From Christensenella sp. UBA1260 (GTDB lineage Bacteria; Bacillota; Clostridia; Christensenellales; CAG-917): a stretch of 7,821 nt of DNA. Below the pieces are notes generated by a model. It did not search any database and was not told where the DNA came from. It worked only from the letters and a program-made list of their open reading frames with translations. Shown here one piece after another: positions 5,528-7,821 of this stretch. Location of the stretch: positions 1 through 7,821 of the forward strand of contig DBVQ01000087.1 of the NCBI GenBank assembly GCA_002308155.1. The letters are read 5' to 3'. Numbering within the stretch: position 1 is the stretch's first letter; every line of letters starts with the position of its first letter. The position numbers and the translations under genes are program-made.

Positions 5528-6577
5528 TTATTTTGCGAGGGCTCTTAGGCGTGCGAGTTCTCTTTCGGCGTCTTTGAGCGACATCTCTTCAGAGTCGCAC
5601 CCCCACTCTTCTTTCAAGCACTTCACCACTCTCTCATACGCTTCCGCCGCCTTTTTGTAGTCTCCCATGATTGCATAGATGTGAGAGATTGCCTGCGGTG
5701 CGTCAATATATCTCGGCTTTTTCGGTTCGTGTTCAAATGAAAGGTCATAGAACTTGATTGCCTTTTCATACTTGCCCTGTTTTGCATAGTATTGTGCGGT
5801 TTCAAAGAGCGCGTCGCAGTTCGTCGGATTGTCCTCGACAAGTTTGTCCATAATCTCGTCCGCTGTCTTTACGTCGTGTCTGCCAAGTGCGATATACGCC
5901 TTGTACACCTCGAGAAGCACGGGCTTTACGGCAGGCAGTTTTGCAACCTCTGCGGTGTATTTCTCCGCTTCGTCCAAACGATTGTCCTCAATAAGTTCGT
6001 CGATGAGATAGTAGTATGGGAGCGGAGTGTGTGGTTCAACTTTGTCGCTTGCGATGACTTCCTTGTAAAAATCTATGATTTTTGCGTGGTTTTTGATATT
6101 CCAATCCCAGCACGCACCGCCCGCGGCTTTTTGCAAAATCCATTGACAATCCTTCTTTTCGGGTGCGAGCAGGATAGCCTCTTTTGCAAACTTGGTCGCC
6201 TTGCGTGCCATTGCGTCCATGCTGTGCCAATAAAGAAGCGCAAGCAGAGACGTTGCGCGATATTTATACTGTTCATTTGCAAGTTGCGCCTTCAAAAACT
6301 CTTCGTAATCCCAAAATGCATCGCGAGTGAGCTCGTCTTCAAAGTCCAGACGATTTTCAATGCGGTTGAGTTTTTGCTCGACGGTTAGGTCAAAAAGTTC
6401 GTCTATGCTCACGCCAAATCTCTCGGCGATTTTTGGCAAAAGAGTGATGTCAGGCATACTTGCGCCCGTCTCCCACTTTGACACTGATTGCGGGCTTATG
6501 CCAAGTTCGTCCGCGAGTTGCTCTTGCGTCAAACTGGCTTTATTTCTCAATTGTTTGATTTTATTTCCGAGTTCCAT
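5528..6577 (-). CDS. XRE-family HTH regulator with TPR-rich C-terminal region
   Basis: A 349-residue soluble protein. Residues 3-63 are a Cro/C1-type helix-turn-helix: IKQLRNKASLTQEQLADELG (7-26), then recognition helix SPQSVSKWETG (28-38) and MPDITLLPKIAERFGVSIDE (41-60). The rest is helical. TPR-like units are clearest at about 255-285 (ALFETAQYYAKQGKYEKAIKFY) and 294-323 (AISHIYAIMGDYKKAAEAYE), with weaker units at about 105-140 and 187-240. This architecture suits a DNA-binding regulator whose TPR domain binds a protein, peptide or other ligand; the ligand is unknown. The start is ATG 6577, five bases after a GGAGGA box; a TTG at 6589 in the same frame lies within that box and is not credible. 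It has its own promoter and terminator and is divergent from the GH26 gene, whose control region it might regulate. RRNPP-type peptide sensors share this layout, but no convincing partner peptide gene is seen. Confidence 0.88.
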   Translation of the reverse strand: MELGNKIKQLRNKASLTQEQLADELGISPQSVSKWETGASMPDITLLPKIAERFGVSIDELFDLTVEQKLNRIENRLDFEDELTRDAFWDYEEFLKAQLANEQYKYRATSLLALLYWHSMDAMARKATKFAKEAILLAPEKKDCQWILQKAAGGACWDWNIKNHAKIIDFYKEVIASDKVEPHTPLPYYYLIDELIEDNRLDEAEKYTAEVAKLPAVKPVLLEVYKAYIALGRHDVKTADEIMDKLVEDNPTNCDALFETAQYYAKQGKYEKAIKFYDLSFEHEPKKPRYIDAPQAISHIYAIMGDYKKAAEAYERVVKCLKEEWGCDSEEMSLKDAERELARLRALAK

Positions 6578-6610
6578 ATACTCCTCCAAAAACTTTCTTC
6601 AAGCTGCTTG

Positions 6611-6646
6611 CAACACAATGATAACATCATTTTCATGCAATATCAA
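6611..6646 (-). promoter_or_regulatory. Promoter of the XRE-TPR gene
   Basis: Minus strand: TTGATA -35 (6641-6646), a 17-base spacer and TATCAT -10 (6618-6623), each matching five of six consensus bases, with a TG extended -10 motif (bases 6625 and 6626 on the minus strand). Initiation near 6611 leaves a leader of about 34 bases before ATG 6577. The dyad at 6668-6682 is about 64 bases upstream of this start. Confidence 0.7.
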
Positions 6647-6660
6647 CAACGCATTTTTAC

Positions 6661-6693
6661 TGCTCGCTCAACCAGTGGTTGAAAAAATGAGCA
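6661..6693. promoter_or_regulatory. Candidate operator: 15-bp dyad between divergent genes
   Basis: TCAACCAGTGGTTGA (6668-6682) is a perfect inverted repeat, two seven-base arms around one central G. It is flanked by a second, outer pair, TGCTC (6661-6665) with GAGCA (6689-6693). It lies almost midway between the regulator start (6577) and the GH26 start (6757). No T-run follows on either strand, so it is not a usual terminator. It overlaps the place where a -35 for the GH26 gene would be expected if TATATT (6698-6703) is its -10. Symmetry and position fit a dimeric regulator binding site; the divergently encoded XRE protein is the nearest candidate. Confidence 0.5.
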
Positions 6694-6697
6694 TTTG

Positions 6698-6739
6698 TAT
6701 ATTTTTTGTATTGAAATAACAAAGAAATAGTGATAACAT
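6698..6739 (+). promoter_or_regulatory. Possible promoter elements of the GH26 gene
   Basis: Two options are visible and neither is complete. A TATATT -10 (6698-6703) would give a leader of about 45 bases but has no good -35; the dyad at 6668-6682 covers that site, as in activator-dependent promoters. Alternatively TTGAAA (6711-6716), 17 bases and TAACAT (6734-6739, preceded by TGA) form a better-spaced pair, but transcription would then start inside the ribosome binding site. The first is favoured on position, with low certainty. Confidence 0.3.
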
Positions 6740-6756
6740 AAAATAAAGGTGGGAAA

Positions 6757-7821
6757 ATGAAGCGCGCACAAAAGATAATTTTGAATATTTCAACTGTTTT
6801 GATTGCGGTTTGCATACTTTTTGCGTGTGTCGGATGTTCAAAACAAGAGGCTTTGCCGATTGCGATTGTAAACGCGCCTGAACAAGATCTTGTCGTCTCC
6901 ACTCCACATCTTTGCAACACAAATGCGACAGCCGATACGGTTGCGCTCTACAATTATATCCTTTCAACCTACAAGACAAAAATCATCTCAGGTCAACAAG
7001 AAACCACAGGCAACAACCGAGACTATGAAGTTGACTACATCTATGAAACCACAGGCAAATACCCAGCCCTTCGTGGTTTTGACTTTATTCATGACGATTT
7101 TGACGGCGTTGTTGAGCGCGCAAAGGCATGGGACGCAAGAGGTGGCATTGTCTCAATATGCTGGCACTGCTCTGCAAGTTTTGACAAAGGCTACGACGAG
7201 TCCCAAGCAGATAAGTTGACCCAAGAAGAGTGGGATGCCATGCTGACGGAAGGCACACCTGAGCACGCCGCCGCAATCGCAGGCATGGACAAAGCAGGTG
7301 CTGCACTCCTTGAATTGCAAGAAGCAGGCATACCTGTACTTTGGCGTCCTTTCCACGAGTTTGACGGATGGTGGTTTTGGTGGAGCAAAATCAAAGATGA
7401 AGATGGCGCAGACACTTCCGAAAATTTCAAGCGCCTTTGGATCATGATGTACAACCACTTCACCAACGATTTGCATCTCAACAATTTGATATGGGTGCTC
7501 GGCTATTCATATGCCGGCACAAGAATACCAAAGTTCTATCCCGGCGATGATTATTGTGATATAGTTGGAGCAGACTCTTACTTTGTGTCAACATTTGGCG
7601 CAGAATCAAGGCTCTACAACAAACTCTATGAGTTGGTTGGCGATTCCAAGCCAATCGTTTTCCACGAGACAGGGCTTATCCCAACCGCCCAGCAATTCAA
7701 AGAAGTCCCTTGGGGCTGGTTTATGACTTGGCACACCACTTGGCTCACCGAAAAGAATACAACCGAAGCCCTCTACGCTTTATACAACAATCCATATGTC
7801 ATCACGCTTGAAGATTTGCCC
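6757..7821 (+). CDS. GH26-family glycoside hydrolase, putative lipoprotein beta-mannanase (3' end cut by window edge)
   Basis: The frame is open from ATG 6757 to the right edge, giving 355 residues; the C-terminus is missing. An AAGGTG box lies five bases before the ATG. Residues 1-27 form a lipoprotein-like signal: basic MKRAQK, a hydrophobic core, then Cys24 (LFAC) and Cys27 (CVGC) as possible lipidation sites; neither is a textbook lipobox. The catalytic domain begins by about residue 45 with no binding module before it. GH26 landmarks are GFDF (107-110), WH (136-137), WRPFHEFDGWWFWW (196-209, acid/base E201) and FHETG (302-306, nucleophile E304). The spacing of 103 is close to the 108 I recall for Cellvibrio Man26A. 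Members usually hydrolyse beta-1,4-mannans, some other beta-glucans, with retention. The enzyme is likely anchored outside the cell to open mannan chains. No sugar transporter or other glycosidase is visible, so any polysaccharide cluster would lie to the right. Confidence 0.88.
   Translation, partial: MKRAQKIILNISTVLIAVCILFACVGCSKQEALPIAIVNAPEQDLVVSTPHLCNTNATADTVALYNYILSTYKTKIISGQQETTGNNRDYEVDYIYETTGKYPALRGFDFIHDDFDGVVERAKAWDARGGIVSICWHCSASFDKGYDESQADKLTQEEWDAMLTEGTPEHAAAIAGMDKAGAALLELQEAGIPVLWRPFHEFDGWWFWWSKIKDEDGADTSENFKRLWIMMYNHFTNDLHLNNLIWVLGYSYAGTRIPKFYPGDDYCDIVGADSYFVSTFGAESRLYNKLYELVGDSKPIVFHETGLIPTAQQFKEVPWGWFMTWHTTWLTEKNTTEALYALYNNPYVITLEDLP

Noticed and set aside
5792..6388. A 198-codon plus-strand frame opposite the XRE-TPR gene.
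   Set aside because: Shadow frame of a protein with clear HTH and TPR patterns; no ribosome binding site or domain seen.
6668..6682. The dyad between the divergent genes read as a terminator.
   Set aside because: There is no T-run directly after the stem on either strand, and no gene ends nearby; an operator is more likely.

Overview
The window reads as chromosomal DNA of an anaerobic, low-to-mid GC Bacillota (Clostridia-like, possibly gut or rumen). The reasons are strong GGAGG-type ribosome binding sites, AT-rich spacers with sigma-A-like promoters, short hairpin-plus-U-run terminators, a biotin-dependent sodium-pumping decarboxylase, and a secreted GH26 beta-mannanase-type enzyme. This lineage call is inference from gene content and style; no marker gene is present. 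I see no RNA gene, insertion sequence, CRISPR array or phage gene.

Layout, left to right. A DUF2804-family gene on the minus strand runs off the left edge (1-653). Next is a monocistronic EamA/DMT-type transporter (778-1713, minus) with its own promoter and terminator. An AT-rich spacer (1714-1991) follows, holding the transporter promoter, a cluster of ATGCAT palindromes, and the terminator of the next operon. The core is a four-gene minus-strand operon (5388 down to 1992), read as oxaloacetate decarboxylase alpha (carboxyltransferase without a biotin domain), a small membrane subunit of the OadG type, a free-standing biotin carrier protein, and the OadB-type sodium-translocating membrane subunit. 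It has a near-consensus extended -10 promoter, tight coupling between all four genes and a terminator. Upstream on the same strand is an XRE-type DNA-binding protein with a TPR-rich C-terminal region (5528-6577), separated by a terminator. It is divergent from a plus-strand lipoprotein GH26 glycoside hydrolase (6757 to the right edge, incomplete).

How the parts work together. The four-subunit pump would move the carboxyl group of oxaloacetate onto biotin (alpha), carry it on the mobile biotin carrier to the membrane subunit beta, and decarboxylate it there while exporting Na+. This yields pyruvate and a sodium gradient, with the small subunit holding the complex together. The XRE-TPR gene and the GH26 gene share a 179-bp divergent control region with a 15-bp perfect dyad midway between them, so local control of the mannanase by this regulator is plausible but unproven.

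Most of the window is recognisable and I do not see a clearly new system. The points most worth following up are the divergent XRE-TPR/GH26 control region, the ATGCAT palindrome cluster upstream of the transporter, and the fully split decarboxylase.
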